From the NCBI GenBank assembly GCA_963715565.1, contig OY970256.1, positions 4,836,001-4,900,000 on the forward strand: 64,000 nucleotides of DNA. The letters run 5' to 3'. The DNA comes from JACVRN01 sp963715565. GTDB taxonomy: Bacteria > Acidobacteriota > Blastocatellia > Pyrinomonadales > Pyrinomonadaceae. The notes under the pieces are model-generated. The model saw only the letters and a program-made list of their open reading frames with translations, made no database searches and was not told the origin of the DNA. Within the stretch, counting starts at the first letter, position 1. Every line of letters begins with the position of its first letter. Below are positions 50,063-58,943 of the stretch, one piece after another. The translations under genes and the position numbers were made by a program.

Positions 50063-50971
50063 ATGTCTGTTAAGACCAAAGCACGCGAGACCATGAAGCG
50101 CGAGGGGCTGCGCGCTCTGCCTGCACGTACGACGCTCTTTCTACTGCGGCGCGTGGCGTGGCGCACGGACGCCTGGTCCAAGCACCTGGATTTTCAGACA
50201 CAGGCCAAAACCCTTGTGCGCGATTGCCGCGAGCTGCTCGCGAAGAACGAGATTTTCCGCGACTGTCACAAGGGGCGTCGCTCGTTCGTCATCGGCAACG
50301 GCCCGTCTCTCAGCGAACAGGATTTATCTCCGCTCAAGGACGAGCTGACCTTTGTCGCCAACAATTTTTACAGGCATCCTATCCTTGAAGAATGGTCGCC
50401 GAGCTACTATTTCCTGACCGACCACATGTACTTCGACGGGTCGGAGATGGCGCGGGGCTGGCTTCAGGAGATACGCGAGCGCGTCGGCTCCGACACGCGC
50501 TTCTTCGTGCCGCATTATGCGCGTGAGGCTCTGGCGGCGGGCGATTTGTTGCCGCCCGAGAGGACTTTCTATGTCGCGGCCCTCGGCGGCCTCGAAGATG
50601 AATGGACGGAGAAGCCGGACCTGACAAGCGTCACGCCGGGGATGCAGACGGTCGTGCAGCTTGCCATCATGGCCGCCATGTTCATGGGCTGCTCTCCGAT
50701 TTATCTGCTCGGCATGGACCACGACTGGCTCAAGCATCCGGGGGAGCACACGACTTTCTACGCGAAACCCGTAGGGCAATTGGAAGACGACGCGCAGAAG
50801 TGGAGCTACCGAAGCTTGATGGAAGCCGTGCTCGTGATGTGGCGCGTCTACGAAATGCACCAGCGTATAGCCGAGCGCGCGGGGCTCAAAATCATCAACG
50901 CCTCCAAGGGAGGATTTCTGGACGTCTTCGAGCGCGCAGATTATGAAGAAGTGATGAATGAAAGAGATTGA
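50063..50971 (+). CDS. DUF115 (MptE/Maf-like) glycosyltransferase-type protein
   Basis: The 302-residue protein carries the DUF115 signature RSFVIGNGPSLSEQDLS, LTFVANNFYRHP, PGMQTVVQLAIMAAMFMGC, IYLLGMDHDWLK and the end LKIINASKGGFLDVFERADY. This domain is found in Maf flagellin glycosyltransferases and in sialyltransferase-like proteins of surface glycan loci. Here it could transfer the nonulosonate, since no other obvious nonulosonate transferase is visible, but this is inference. Its last codons (NERD and stop) fall within a 19-bp inverted repeat. Confidence 0.8.
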   Translation: MSVKTKARETMKREGLRALPARTTLFLLRRVAWRTDAWSKHLDFQTQAKTLVRDCRELLAKNEIFRDCHKGRRSFVIGNGPSLSEQDLSPLKDELTFVANNFYRHPILEEWSPSYYFLTDHMYFDGSEMARGWLQEIRERVGSDTRFFVPHYAREALAAGDLLPPERTFYVAALGGLEDEWTEKPDLTSVTPGMQTVVQLAIMAAMFMGCSPIYLLGMDHDWLKHPGEHTTFYAKPVGQLEDDAQKWSYRSLMEAVLVMWRVYEMHQRIAERAGLKIINASKGGFLDVFERADYEEVMNERD

Positions 50972-51020
50972 TTCATCGGTTCATTTTTTTTTCATTGAAT
51001 CAATGAACCGATGAATCAAT
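50967..51020. repeat. Perfect 19-bp inverted repeat of the AATCAATG family
   Basis: ATTGATTCATCGGTTCATT (50967-50985) and its exact reverse complement (51002-51020) flank a 16-nt loop. The stop codon of the DUF115 gene lies in the left arm, and the next gene starts 7 bp past the right arm. It is related to the repeats at 14416 and 38223. Confidence 0.92.
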
Positions 51021-51026
51021 GATTAA

Positions 51027-51782
51027 ATGTTATTGAAAGACCTCAAAAGCATGGCGAAATTTCTCGCCGCGAAGCGCCGGTACAGGGGCGCGAAAGTTTC
51101 CTATGGCGCGAGCGTGCGTGGCGACTCTCGCCTGGGCGCGCGTGTGGTAGTCGAGCCTGATTGTTACATTGTAGACTCTATAATTGGTGACGATGTTCAA
51201 ATTCACAAGGGGGCTAGGCTCTTTCGTGTGAAGCTCGAAGGCAGGAACACCATTCATTCAAACTGCCAGCTCGGTGAAGCGAACGTGGGCTCTTACAGCT
51301 ACATCGGCGAAAGTTCAATCGCGGGCGCGGTCAATCTGGGGCGGTTCTGTTCCGTGGGCGCGTACTTCATATGCGGCTACGGCGACCACCCTGTAAATTT
51401 TGTGAGCACGAGCCCGGTCTTTTATTCCACGCGCAAACAGTGCGGCGTGACCTTTGCGGACAGGGAATATTTCGAGGAGCGGAAAGAAGTAAACATAGGT
51501 CACGACGTGTGGATAGGGGCGCGCGTTTTTGTGCGGGACGGCGTGCGTATAGGCCACGGCGCAATCGTCGCCGCAGGCTCGGTCGTGGTCAAGGACGTGC
51601 CCGATTACACGATTGTCGGCGGCGTGCCCGCGAAAGCGATTCGCCTGCGCTTTAAGGAAGAGGTCGTTAAAAAGCTGCTACAGATAGAATGGTGGAACTG
51701 GAGCGAGGCCGACTTGCGCGAGGCGCAACCATTTTTTGTACGCGAAGATGTAGAATCTTTTTTAGAGTGGAACAAATTTTAG
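51027..51782 (+). CDS. Hexapeptide O-acetyltransferase (CatB/xenobiotic acetyltransferase type)
   Basis: The 251-residue protein is a left-handed beta-helix (VSYGASVRGDSRLGARVVVE; GRNTIHSNCQLGEANVGSYS), with the XAT-type loop FICGYGDHPVNFVSTSPVFY containing the catalytic His. The later repeats VNIGHDVWIGARVFVRDGVR and VGGVPAKAIRLRF are typical. It probably O-acetylates a sugar of the locus. The start is the ATG at 51027, 7 bp after the inverted repeat. Confidence 0.87.
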   Translation: MLLKDLKSMAKFLAAKRRYRGAKVSYGASVRGDSRLGARVVVEPDCYIVDSIIGDDVQIHKGARLFRVKLEGRNTIHSNCQLGEANVGSYSYIGESSIAGAVNLGRFCSVGAYFICGYGDHPVNFVSTSPVFYSTRKQCGVTFADREYFEERKEVNIGHDVWIGARVFVRDGVRIGHGAIVAAGSVVVKDVPDYTIVGGVPAKAIRLRFKEEVVKKLLQIEWWNWSEADLREAQPFFVREDVESFLEWNKF

Positions 51783-51857
51783 ACTGGAACAAAAAAGAGC
51801 ACAGGGGCGCGCACTGAATTTGAAAATCAAGCTCCTGCTCGCATGACATAAATCAAG

Positions 51858-52754
51858 ATGGATTTTCCGAAACTATCTATTATCACTCCCTCCTATAATC
51901 AGGGGCAGTATCTGGAAGAGACTTTGCGTTCTGTGCTCGACCAGCGTTACCCGAACCTTGAATATCTGGTCATCGACGGCGGGAGCACGGACGAGAGCGT
52001 CTCTATCATTCGTCGTTATGAAGACCGCCTTGCCTACTGGGTGAGCGAGCGCGACCGTGGACAGGTGCATGCGCTGAACAAAGGATTCGAGCGCGCGACG
52101 GGCGACATCATAGCCTTTGTCAACAGCGACGACATCTACCTGCCCGGAGCTTTCAACGCCGCCATCGGCTATTTCCGCGAGCACCCACGTTGCGAGTGGC
52201 TCTGCGGCGACACTGTCATGTTCGGCGAAGGGCACAAGACAGAATTGGTACGCGCCGTCGTCCCGCGCTCTGCGGCGCAGAGTTTGTCGTGGGCTTACAG
52301 AGCGCCGCAGCCCGGCATGTTCTGGAAACGCGAGCTGGTCAAAGACGGTTTTCAGGAACGCTGGCAGTATGATTTCGACCACGACCTTTATGTGAGGTTG
52401 CTACTGGCCGGTCACTCTTGCGAGCATATACCCGTGCCCGTCGCTGCTTATCGTCTACACGCGACGAGCAAGACGGTGGCCGAGGGCGATCATCAGGTCA
52501 GGGAGTTTGACGAGATTGCGGACCACTACGAGAGACAGTTGAGCGGGAGCGGTCGTCGCTGGTGCGCTTCGACGCGACTCTTGCGGCAATCCTATTCGGC
52601 TGGAGAGGCGGGCCGTAGCTGGGAGGCGACGCGCAATTTAATGAAAGCCTTCGTGCTCTATCCCGAAGGCGTCAGCCGCCGGCCCTTCTGGGGATGCCTG
52701 CGCATGGCTGTCAAGAGTAATTTCCGGCGCGCTCATCATCAAGTAGATGCTTAA
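51858..52754 (+). CDS. Family 2 glycosyltransferase
   Basis: GT-A fold with LSIITPSYNQGQYLEETLRS, VIDGGSTDESVSIIRRY and the DxD-like metal site FVNSDDIYLPGAFN; then a late HDLYVRLLLAGHSCEHIP block. It is a cytoplasmic transferase of 298 residues without membrane helices. The donor and acceptor are unknown. It overlaps the following FkbM gene by 8 bp. Confidence 0.9.
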   Translation: MDFPKLSIITPSYNQGQYLEETLRSVLDQRYPNLEYLVIDGGSTDESVSIIRRYEDRLAYWVSERDRGQVHALNKGFERATGDIIAFVNSDDIYLPGAFNAAIGYFREHPRCEWLCGDTVMFGEGHKTELVRAVVPRSAAQSLSWAYRAPQPGMFWKRELVKDGFQERWQYDFDHDLYVRLLLAGHSCEHIPVPVAAYRLHATSKTVAEGDHQVREFDEIADHYERQLSGSGRRWCASTRLLRQSYSAGEAGRSWEATRNLMKAFVLYPEGVSRRPFWGCLRMAVKSNFRRAHHQVDA

Positions 52755-53520
52755 AGAAACCTTAAAAGAATCGCTCTTGCAACTGGGTCTTTACTACAAA
52801 ATTAACGACATACGGTTTCGTCACGATCCTCGAAACAGCACCCAGCGCGCGTTCTACCAGAGCTTGATAGCCAAAGGCGACACGGTGTTTGACGTCGGCG
52901 CGAACGTCGGGCAGCGCACGCAGATTTTCGCGGAACTGGCGGCGCGCGTCGTCGCCTGCGAGCCTCAGCCCGTTTGCGTCAAACACCTGCGCTCGCGCTT
53001 TCGCTTTAACCGCAAGGTCGTCATAGAGCAGATTGCGTTGAGCGACCGTGCGGGCGAAGCCACCATGTGCGTCTCGGATTCTCACACCATCTCTTCCATG
53101 TCGCGCACGTTTATAGAGACGATGAAGAAAGGAACCTTCAAGGAGAATCGCTGGGATAAAGAAATTTCGGTCGAGACCAAAACCCTCGATCAATTGATAG
53201 AGACCTACGGCGTGCCCCGCTTCGTCAAGATTGACGTCGAAGGCTTCGAAATCAACGTGCTCAGGGGATTGACGCGGGCCGTCCCCTTTCTCTCCTTCGA
53301 GTTCACGCCGGAGCTGATGGAGGAAGCGCGCGCCTGCGTCGAGCGAATTCATGAAATCTCCGCAGGCTTTCGTTTCAATTATTGTCTGGGCGAGGATTTG
53401 AACTTTGTTCTGAAAGAGCACGTCGATTATGAAACTTTCGTCGGCGAAGTTTTCGCTACGCTCGCGGCGCAGGACAACTTCGGCGACATCTACGCCGTGC
53501 ATGAAACGAGCGGGAGGTAA
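52747..53520 (+). CDS. FkbM-family methyltransferase
   Basis: The 257-residue protein has motif I TVFDVGANVGQRTQIFAEL, post-I VVACEPQPVCVKHLRSRF, and the FkbM block RFVKIDVEGFEINVLRGLT. It probably methylates a sugar hydroxyl of the glycan. It overlaps the upstream glycosyltransferase gene. A second FkbM gene follows after an inverted repeat. Confidence 0.9.
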   Translation: MLKETLKESLLQLGLYYKINDIRFRHDPRNSTQRAFYQSLIAKGDTVFDVGANVGQRTQIFAELAARVVACEPQPVCVKHLRSRFRFNRKVVIEQIALSDRAGEATMCVSDSHTISSMSRTFIETMKKGTFKENRWDKEISVETKTLDQLIETYGVPRFVKIDVEGFEINVLRGLTRAVPFLSFEFTPELMEEARACVERIHEISAGFRFNYCLGEDLNFVLKEHVDYETFVGEVFATLAAQDNFGDIYAVHETSGR

Positions 53521-53521
53521 A

Positions 53522-53607
53522 GCAATGCAAAGTGCAAAATGCAAAATGATGAATGAAAAGAAAGAGCTTCTTTAATTCATCACTTTGCACTTTGCATTTT
53601 GCATTGC
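53522..53607. repeat. 37-bp inverted repeat of the CAAAATG family
   Basis: Left arm 53522-53558 and right arm 53571-53607 are complementary at 33 of 37 positions. The arms contain GCAAAGT and GCAAAAT units of 7 bp followed by GATGAAT. It lies between two FkbM genes, and the next start codon (53615) is 8 bp past its end. Relatives are at 15321 and 63661. Confidence 0.92.
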
Positions 53608-53614
53608 TCTTCTG

Positions 53615-54418
53615 ATGAAACAGCAGTTGACACGATTGATGAAGGACGCGGTGAGGGTTTCGCTCTCTGCCTACCTTTTGCCTGTGAGGGCGAGCACGAA
53701 GCTTTTCTATTATACGAAGGGCGTCTTCTTCTCAAGCTGCACGGAGCATCTTTACAGGGCGACGCGGCACATAGACCGCAAAGGGCAACTGGCGAATAAT
53801 CCCGTCATCATCGACGTCGGCGCGGCTGACGGAGGCGTGGCTCTTTATTTCAGCGAGCACTACGCTCATGTGACGACGCATTGCATAGAGCCCAACACGC
53901 GGATGCTGCCCGTGCTCGAAGAAAATACGAGGGGCAACAAAAATATCGCCGTCAAGAACATGGCGCTTGGGAGCGAGCAGGGAGAAATCACGCTCTACGT
54001 GACGGCGGACAGGCTGGCTTCTTCTTTGAACGAGCCGAATAAGGATGAGATCGGCAAGTTCCCGGTCGCGAGTCATCGCGCGAAGTTCGAGGCGCAGGAG
54101 AAGATAAAGGTTCGTGTGTCCACGCTCGACGACGAGTTTAAGGATGCGTCGAACGTTCTGCTTATCAAGCTCGATACGCAGGGGACGGAGTTGGACGTGT
54201 TGCGCGGTGGCCGCGAAGTTTTGAAAAGGACGCAGTTTGTCCTGACCGAGATGAACAACCACCGGCTCTATAACAACACTTGCCAGTATCACGAGGTGGA
54301 CGGGTTCCTGCGCGGCGAGGGCTTTCGCCTTGTTGACCTCATCGTCACTTATCGAACTGAAGATGAGGTCTACGAGTACGACGCGCTTTACGAGAACCCG
54401 GCGCTCGTGGCGGCATAA
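53615..54418 (+). CDS. FkbM-family methyltransferase
   Basis: The protein from the ATG at 53615 (267 residues) has VIIDVGAADGGVALYFSEHY, THCIEPNTRMLPVLEENT and VLLIKLDTQGTELDVLRGGR, the FkbM set. The N-terminal 40 residues are hydrophobic and basic (LTRLMKDAVRVSLSAYLLPV) and may contact the membrane. The frame upstream of 53615 belongs to the inverted repeat. The target is unknown; one of three FkbM enzymes in the window. Confidence 0.88.
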   Translation: MKQQLTRLMKDAVRVSLSAYLLPVRASTKLFYYTKGVFFSSCTEHLYRATRHIDRKGQLANNPVIIDVGAADGGVALYFSEHYAHVTTHCIEPNTRMLPVLEENTRGNKNIAVKNMALGSEQGEITLYVTADRLASSLNEPNKDEIGKFPVASHRAKFEAQEKIKVRVSTLDDEFKDASNVLLIKLDTQGTELDVLRGGREVLKRTQFVLTEMNNHRLYNNTCQYHEVDGFLRGEGFRLVDLIVTYRTEDEVYEYDALYENPALVAA

Positions 54419-54481
54419 GATTTAGAGGGGCTGGATTTTTAAGTTTAATGATTAATCAAGGCAAGGCGGCAGAGAATTGAG

Positions 54482-55222
54482 ATGACGATTACCACGGCAG
54501 CCAAGACGACTGTGAAAAAGATTCTGGGGATGCGCACCAGCCCTATGGACGCGTTTCTCTATTTTGATTACCTGCGGCACGACCAGCGAAGACAGGAGCA
54601 TCTGGCGAGTCTTAATCTGGACACCAGAGACTCTACTGTTCTGGAGGTCGGCGCGGGCATTGGAAACCACACGAGCTTTTTTCTGGATCGTGGGTGCACG
54701 GTCACGAGCACCGAAGCGCGTCCTGAAAATCTGGATGTCCTGCGCACGCGCTATCCTGATTTGGAGACGAGGCGTCTGGATTTGGATGAGCCGGACGAAA
54801 CCCTGCGCGGGCCTTTCGACATCGTTTACTGTTACGGCGTGCTTTATCATCTTAAAAATCCTGCTGCTGCTATCAAGTACATGGCCGCGCGCTCAAGCCG
54901 TTTGCTGCTCATGGAGACGTGCGTCTCTTACGGCAGCGAGGAGGCCGTTAATTTAGTTCCGGAGCCTGCCGATAATTTATCGCAGAGCGTGCATGGTGTC
55001 GGCTGTCGCCCGACGCGCCCGTGGGTCTTTCAGGAATTGAAGCGCAATTTCGAGTTTGTCTACATGCCTGTCACGCAACCGAATCATAAAGAGTTTCCCA
55101 CGGACTGGACGACGCCGGACGAGACGAAGCCGCTCGTGCGCTCCGTTTTCGTAGCGTCGCGCGTGGCGATAGAGAATGAGCTGCTCGTGGAAGACGTGCC
55201 CTTGAAACAACGGCGTCATTAA
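54482..55222 (+). CDS. Class I SAM-dependent methyltransferase
   Basis: A 246-residue methyltransferase with VLEVGAGIGNHTSFFLDRG (motif I), VTSTEARPENLDVLRTRYP (post-I) and IVYCYGVLYHLKNPAAAIK (motif IV). The C-terminal part has a lid-like region (HGVGCRPTRPWVFQELKRNF). It is of the Methyltransf_23 type. Position within the glycan locus suggests sugar methylation. Confidence 0.85.
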   Translation: MTITTAAKTTVKKILGMRTSPMDAFLYFDYLRHDQRRQEHLASLNLDTRDSTVLEVGAGIGNHTSFFLDRGCTVTSTEARPENLDVLRTRYPDLETRRLDLDEPDETLRGPFDIVYCYGVLYHLKNPAAAIKYMAARSSRLLLMETCVSYGSEEAVNLVPEPADNLSQSVHGVGCRPTRPWVFQELKRNFEFVYMPVTQPNHKEFPTDWTTPDETKPLVRSVFVASRVAIENELLVEDVPLKQRRH

Positions 55223-55257
55223 AGTTTTCGGATGAATTTGTAAGGAGCTTGTTCAAG

Positions 55258-56313
55258 TTGAGGTTCTGTTTTCCTAAATGGATTGGGCCGCGTCACGCGG
55301 GGCTGGGGAATGAGTTGATTCCGTGGGCCAAGGCTTTTATTGCGAGCCGCGAGCTTGATATACGCCTGTTGCACCCGGCGTGGGGGTTGAACGACCGCAA
55401 GTACTACGAGTATTTCGGCACGTCGCGTTTCGATTGGACGTGGTATTACCTGTTGGGGAAATTGCTGCCGACCTACACTTTTACGGAAGAGGAATACAAC
55501 CGTACGGGCGAGAAGGATTTCGATAAAGCGATACGCGTTTACGCGGATAAGATGGGGTTGTGGAATAAGAAAGCGTACGTGCTTTACACGGAAGGAATGT
55601 GGGGGAGCTGGTATCCGATTCGGAAGGCGAAGACGTTTGTGCTGCGCGAGCTTTACGGGACGCGCTATTTGATGCCGAACCTGTACCGCGTGCAGAAGGA
55701 GGTGGCGGATAAGCCTCTGGTTGTGGCCGTGCACATACGCATGGGCGACTTTCTGCCTGTGACCGAGAACAAGGCGGAGTATCAGGGATTGTGGAACACG
55801 CGCATGCCGCTCGAATGGTACGTGCGCGTGTGTCGCTCTTTGAAAGAAGGTCTGGGCGAGGGGCTGAGTTTTCTGCTCCTGACGGACGGCAAGCCTGACG
55901 AGCTGCGGGAATTTTTAGAAGAGTTTCGGCCCATCACGACTTTTGATCATAAAAGGTCTGCTATTAGCGATTTGCTGGCGATGGCTAATGCTGATGCTCT
56001 GGTGTGCTCGATTTCTTCATACAGCATGTGGGGCGCGTTTCTGTCTGGCGAGCCGTACTTCTGGTTTCTGCCGAACCTGCGCGACACGGACGGCTTTATG
56101 ACGCTGTGGGGCGAGCGTGGAGCGGAGGAAGATGGTCTCGCAAGCGCTCCGTTCAACCCGCGCGGCGTGCCCGTGGGCGAAGACGGAAAGCTGCCCGCTT
56201 ATGTTATCGAGTATCTTAAAGCCAAGATGCATCTGGGCCACGTCGCCAGGGATTTAGTGCAGTCGGGCGGCGTGCCACGCAAGTTGATAGAGGGCGTGAA
56301 AAGCACGCTCTAA
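55258..56313 (+). CDS. Glycosyltransferase, possibly related to fucosyltransferases
   Basis: The 351-residue protein is read from a TTG at 55258, which has AAGGAG 10 nt upstream; a TTG at 55249 is only 1 nt from that site and so is unlikely. It contains VVAVHIRMGDFLPV, similar to the HxRxGD motif of alpha-1,2- and alpha-1,6-fucosyltransferases, and ADALVCSISSYSMWGAFLSG near the end, which resembles their donor-binding region. The N-terminal GPRHAGLGNELIPWAKAF also fits GT11-like proteins. The GDP-sugar epimerase gene that follows could supply its donor. Confidence 0.65.
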   Translation: MRFCFPKWIGPRHAGLGNELIPWAKAFIASRELDIRLLHPAWGLNDRKYYEYFGTSRFDWTWYYLLGKLLPTYTFTEEEYNRTGEKDFDKAIRVYADKMGLWNKKAYVLYTEGMWGSWYPIRKAKTFVLRELYGTRYLMPNLYRVQKEVADKPLVVAVHIRMGDFLPVTENKAEYQGLWNTRMPLEWYVRVCRSLKEGLGEGLSFLLLTDGKPDELREFLEEFRPITTFDHKRSAISDLLAMANADALVCSISSYSMWGAFLSGEPYFWFLPNLRDTDGFMTLWGERGAEEDGLASAPFNPRGVPVGEDGKLPAYVIEYLKAKMHLGHVARDLVQSGGVPRKLIEGVKSTL

Positions 56314-56356
56314 ACTGTAAGTAAAGTGTGCGATGTAAAGCAGCTTTCAAGCTCTT

Positions 56357-56516
56357 AGCTCCGTTAGGAGCTGGATGTTTATAGCCACGTATCCAACCCG
56401 AATGACTAGCTCCGTCAGGAGCGAAATGTTTTTACCGTAGAACATTTCGCTCCTGACGGAGCTAGTCATCTCTGGATAATGCGTTGAGCTATAAACATTC
56501 GAGCCCCTCCGGGGCT
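56357..56516. repeat. Palindromic repeat element, copy 2 of 4
   Basis: The outer palindromes GCTCCGTTAGGAGC (56358) and GCCCCTCCGGGGC flank ATGTTTATAG and CTATAAACAT. The inner perfect 29-bp inverted repeat spans 56402-56430 and 56441-56469, built on CTCCGTCAGGAG. It fills most of the 314-bp gap between the fucosyltransferase-like gene and the GDP-mannose epimerase-like gene; no other signal is evident there. Confidence 0.88.
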
Positions 56517-56627
56517 ATGGGCGATGGAATCGTATGCGCGGTTGCTTTTCCAGTGCCCTCAAGCTTAAGCTATTAGTCTTTCGAGTCTGACTCAATCAAC
56601 TCTATACAGGAGAAAGAAGCAACAGCA

Positions 56628-57623
56628 ATGACCGACCAAGTAAGAGTTCTGGTGACCGGAGCCGGTGGCTTTATAGGTCATCATCTGGTGAAGTATCTGG
56701 TGGAACGCGGCTACTGGGTGCGCGGTGTTGACGTCAAAGAGCCGGAGTATGAAGGAACGGCGGCGCACGACTTCAAGCTGCTCGACCTCATGCGCTGGGA
56801 GAATTGTCTGGAAGCGACCAAAGACATAGACGAGGTCTACGGGCTGGCGGCCAACATGGGCGGCATTGGCTTCATAGAGACGAACAAGGCTGTCATCGTG
56901 CGCGACAACACGCTGATTAACCTCCACACCATCGAGGCGGCGCGCGAAACAGGCGTCAAGAAATATTTGTACACGTCGAGCGCCTGCATCTATCCGGGCT
57001 ACTTGCAGAAGGACGCCGACGTGACGCCCCTGAAGGAAGAGGACGCCTATCCGGCTGACGCCGAAGACGGCTACGGCTGGGAGAAGCTCTACATGGAGCG
57101 CGTCTGTCGCCACTACACAGAAGACTTCGGCCTCGATACGCGCGTTGTCAGATTCCATAACATCTTCGGCCCGCTCGGCACATACGACGGCGGGCGCGAG
57201 AAATCTCCTGCGGCCATCTGCCGCAAGGTCGCCGTGGCCCGCGACGGCGACGAGATAGAGGTCTGGGGCGACGGACATCAGACGCGCTCCTATTGCTACA
57301 TAGACGATTGCGTCGAAGGCATCTACCGCCTGATGAAGAGCGAGCACCGCGAGCCCTTGAATCTGGGTCAGGACCGCATGCTCTCGATTAACGAGCTGGT
57401 GGACATCGTGGCGGGGATTGCCGGGAAGAAAATCGGCAAGCGTCACGATTTGACCAAGCCGCAGGGCGTGCGTGGACGCAACAGCGACAACACACGTCTC
57501 AGAGAAGTTCTGGGCTGGGAGCCGCAGATGTCGCTCGAAGACGGTCTGGCGATTACCTACAAGTGGATCGCTGGCGAGCTGCAAAAAAAGGGCGCGTTAG
57601 AGGAAGCGCATCAGGTAGCGTAA
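56628..57623 (+). CDS. GDP-mannose 3,5-epimerase-like SDR
   Basis: The 331-residue extended SDR resembles plant GDP-D-mannose 3,5-epimerase closely: VLVTGAGGFIGHHLVKYL, GLAANMGGIGFIETNKA, SACIYPGYLQ, EDGYGWEKLYMERVC (Tyr and Lys of the active site), HNIFGPLGTYDGGREKSPAA and DGDEIEVWGDG. The plant enzyme gives GDP-L-galactose and GDP-L-gulose. Here the product may feed the fucosyltransferase-like gene just upstream. The ATG at 56628 has a moderately distant AGGAG. Such bacterial homologues occur in several soil phyla. Confidence 0.85.
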   Translation: MTDQVRVLVTGAGGFIGHHLVKYLVERGYWVRGVDVKEPEYEGTAAHDFKLLDLMRWENCLEATKDIDEVYGLAANMGGIGFIETNKAVIVRDNTLINLHTIEAARETGVKKYLYTSSACIYPGYLQKDADVTPLKEEDAYPADAEDGYGWEKLYMERVCRHYTEDFGLDTRVVRFHNIFGPLGTYDGGREKSPAAICRKVAVARDGDEIEVWGDGHQTRSYCYIDDCVEGIYRLMKSEHREPLNLGQDRMLSINELVDIVAGIAGKKIGKRHDLTKPQGVRGRNSDNTRLREVLGWEPQMSLEDGLAITYKWIAGELQKKGALEEAHQVA

Positions 57624-57639
57624 CAACAAGGCAAGCTAG

Positions 57640-57881
57640 AGGTCAGAGGTCAGTAAAACTTTGACCTGATATGATTCTTAGCTCCGTCAGGAGCGAGATG
57701 TTTATAGTCAACGAAGGATTAAGAGAATCAAGCTCCGTAGGAGCGTCATGTCGTGGATGAAGCACATGCCGCTCCTACGGAGCTTGATTCTTATCTTGCT
57801 CCGATAGGCTATAAACATCTCGCTCCTGACGGAGCTAAATCCGGCTTAGGGCGAATCGAGGTTTTTACTAACCTCTGACCT
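57640..57881. repeat. Nested repeat: GAGGTCA layer around palindromic element copy 3 of 4
   Basis: The outer layer AGGTCAGAGGTCAGTAAAAC (57640-57659) is mirrored by GTTTTTACTAACCTCTGACCT (57861-57881). Inside it is the 13-mer palindrome element. Its outer perfect 30-bp inverted repeat spans 57678-57707 and 57809-57838, and its inner arms (26 of 27 matches) span 57725-57751 and 57764-57790. It fills the gap before the following glycosyltransferase gene. Confidence 0.9.
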
Positions 57882-57902
57882 TTTTTCTTTCCATCTAATC
57901 TC

Positions 57903-58943
57903 GTGACCAAAAGCGCAACATCCACGCCAGCGTCGAAGAGGATTCGCATCAGCGTCGTCATCCCCGTGCGCAATGAAGAGTCTTCCATTCAAGTCCTGCT
58001 GGATAACCTGTTGGCACAAACGCGCCCGCCCGACGAGATTGTCATCACCGACGGCGGCTCTACCGACCGCACGCCTGAAATAATCCAGAGTTACATAGAC
58101 CGTGGCGCGCCCGTACTGTTGGTGCGCGAAGGTCCTGCGTATCCGGGGCGCGGGCGCAATCTGGCGGCGGCGCGCGCTTCAAATGAATGGCTTGCCTTTA
58201 TAGACGGCGGCATTCGTCCGGAGAAGGATTGGCTCGACACCTTGGCCGCGCGAGCCGAAAGCGATGCTGAGATAGATGTTGTTTACGGCATGTGGGAGCC
58301 CGTGACGGATAGCTTTTTCAAAGAGTGCGCCGTCATCTCTTACGTCCCCGCGCCCTCTTTGCATGATGGAGTAGTGACCAGGCCAGACTTTATCGCTTCA
58401 TCACTGATGCGCCGCGAGGTGTGGAGCGCTGTCGGCGGCTTTCCGGAACACCTGCGCTCTGCCGAAGACCTGCTTTACATGAGGGAAGTGCGCGAGCGTG
58501 GCTACAAAATCGTTTACGAGCCGAGCGCGCGCGTGAACTGGAACGTGCAGCCCAATCTCTGGCAGACCTTTAAGCGGTTCGTCACTTATTCGCGCAACAA
58601 CATACGCGCGGGGCTCTGGCGTAGCTGGCAGGCAGCCATTTTTCGACGCTACGCGCTCCTGCTTGCGCTCGCGCTGCCCGCGCTTTTTTTAGGTTGGTGG
58701 TGGCTCGTTGTGCCGTTGCTCGCGTGGCTCTTGATGCTTGGCTTGCGCGGCTTCGCTTCTTTGCGTCGCAATCGTGGAGCGTATCCTGCCGGGGCGGCGC
58801 GCAATGCTTTGCGTCTCATGCTCTTGATGCCTATCATCGCGATGCTGGATGCTGCGGCTTTTACAGGCACTCTCAACTGGCTCGTCAAAGACAAGATTCA
58901 CCTCGGGCGAAACGAAACGGTGCGTGTGGGCGATGGAGCTTAA
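57903..58943 (+). CDS. Family 2 glycosyltransferase with C-terminal membrane helices
   Basis: A GT-A domain (ISVVIPVRNEESSIQVLLDN, VITDGGSTDRTPEIIQSY, WLAFIDGGIRPEKDW) is followed by two or three membrane helices from about residue 245 (YALLLALALPALFLGWWWLV). It starts at GTG (57903). Such enzymes work at the cytoplasmic face on lipid-linked acceptors. The gene overlaps the next one by 11 bp. Confidence 0.88.
   Translation: MTKSATSTPASKRIRISVVIPVRNEESSIQVLLDNLLAQTRPPDEIVITDGGSTDRTPEIIQSYIDRGAPVLLVREGPAYPGRGRNLAAARASNEWLAFIDGGIRPEKDWLDTLAARAESDAEIDVVYGMWEPVTDSFFKECAVISYVPAPSLHDGVVTRPDFIASSLMRREVWSAVGGFPEHLRSAEDLLYMREVRERGYKIVYEPSARVNWNVQPNLWQTFKRFVTYSRNNIRAGLWRSWQAAIFRRYALLLALALPALFLGWWWLVVPLLAWLLMLGLRGFASLRRNRGAYPAGAARNALRLMLLMPIIAMLDAAAFTGTLNWLVKDKIHLGRNETVRVGDGA

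Noticed and set aside
56592..57584. Minus-strand open frame of 330 codons
   Set aside because: It is antisense to the GDP-mannose epimerase-like gene, which has complete SDR motifs.
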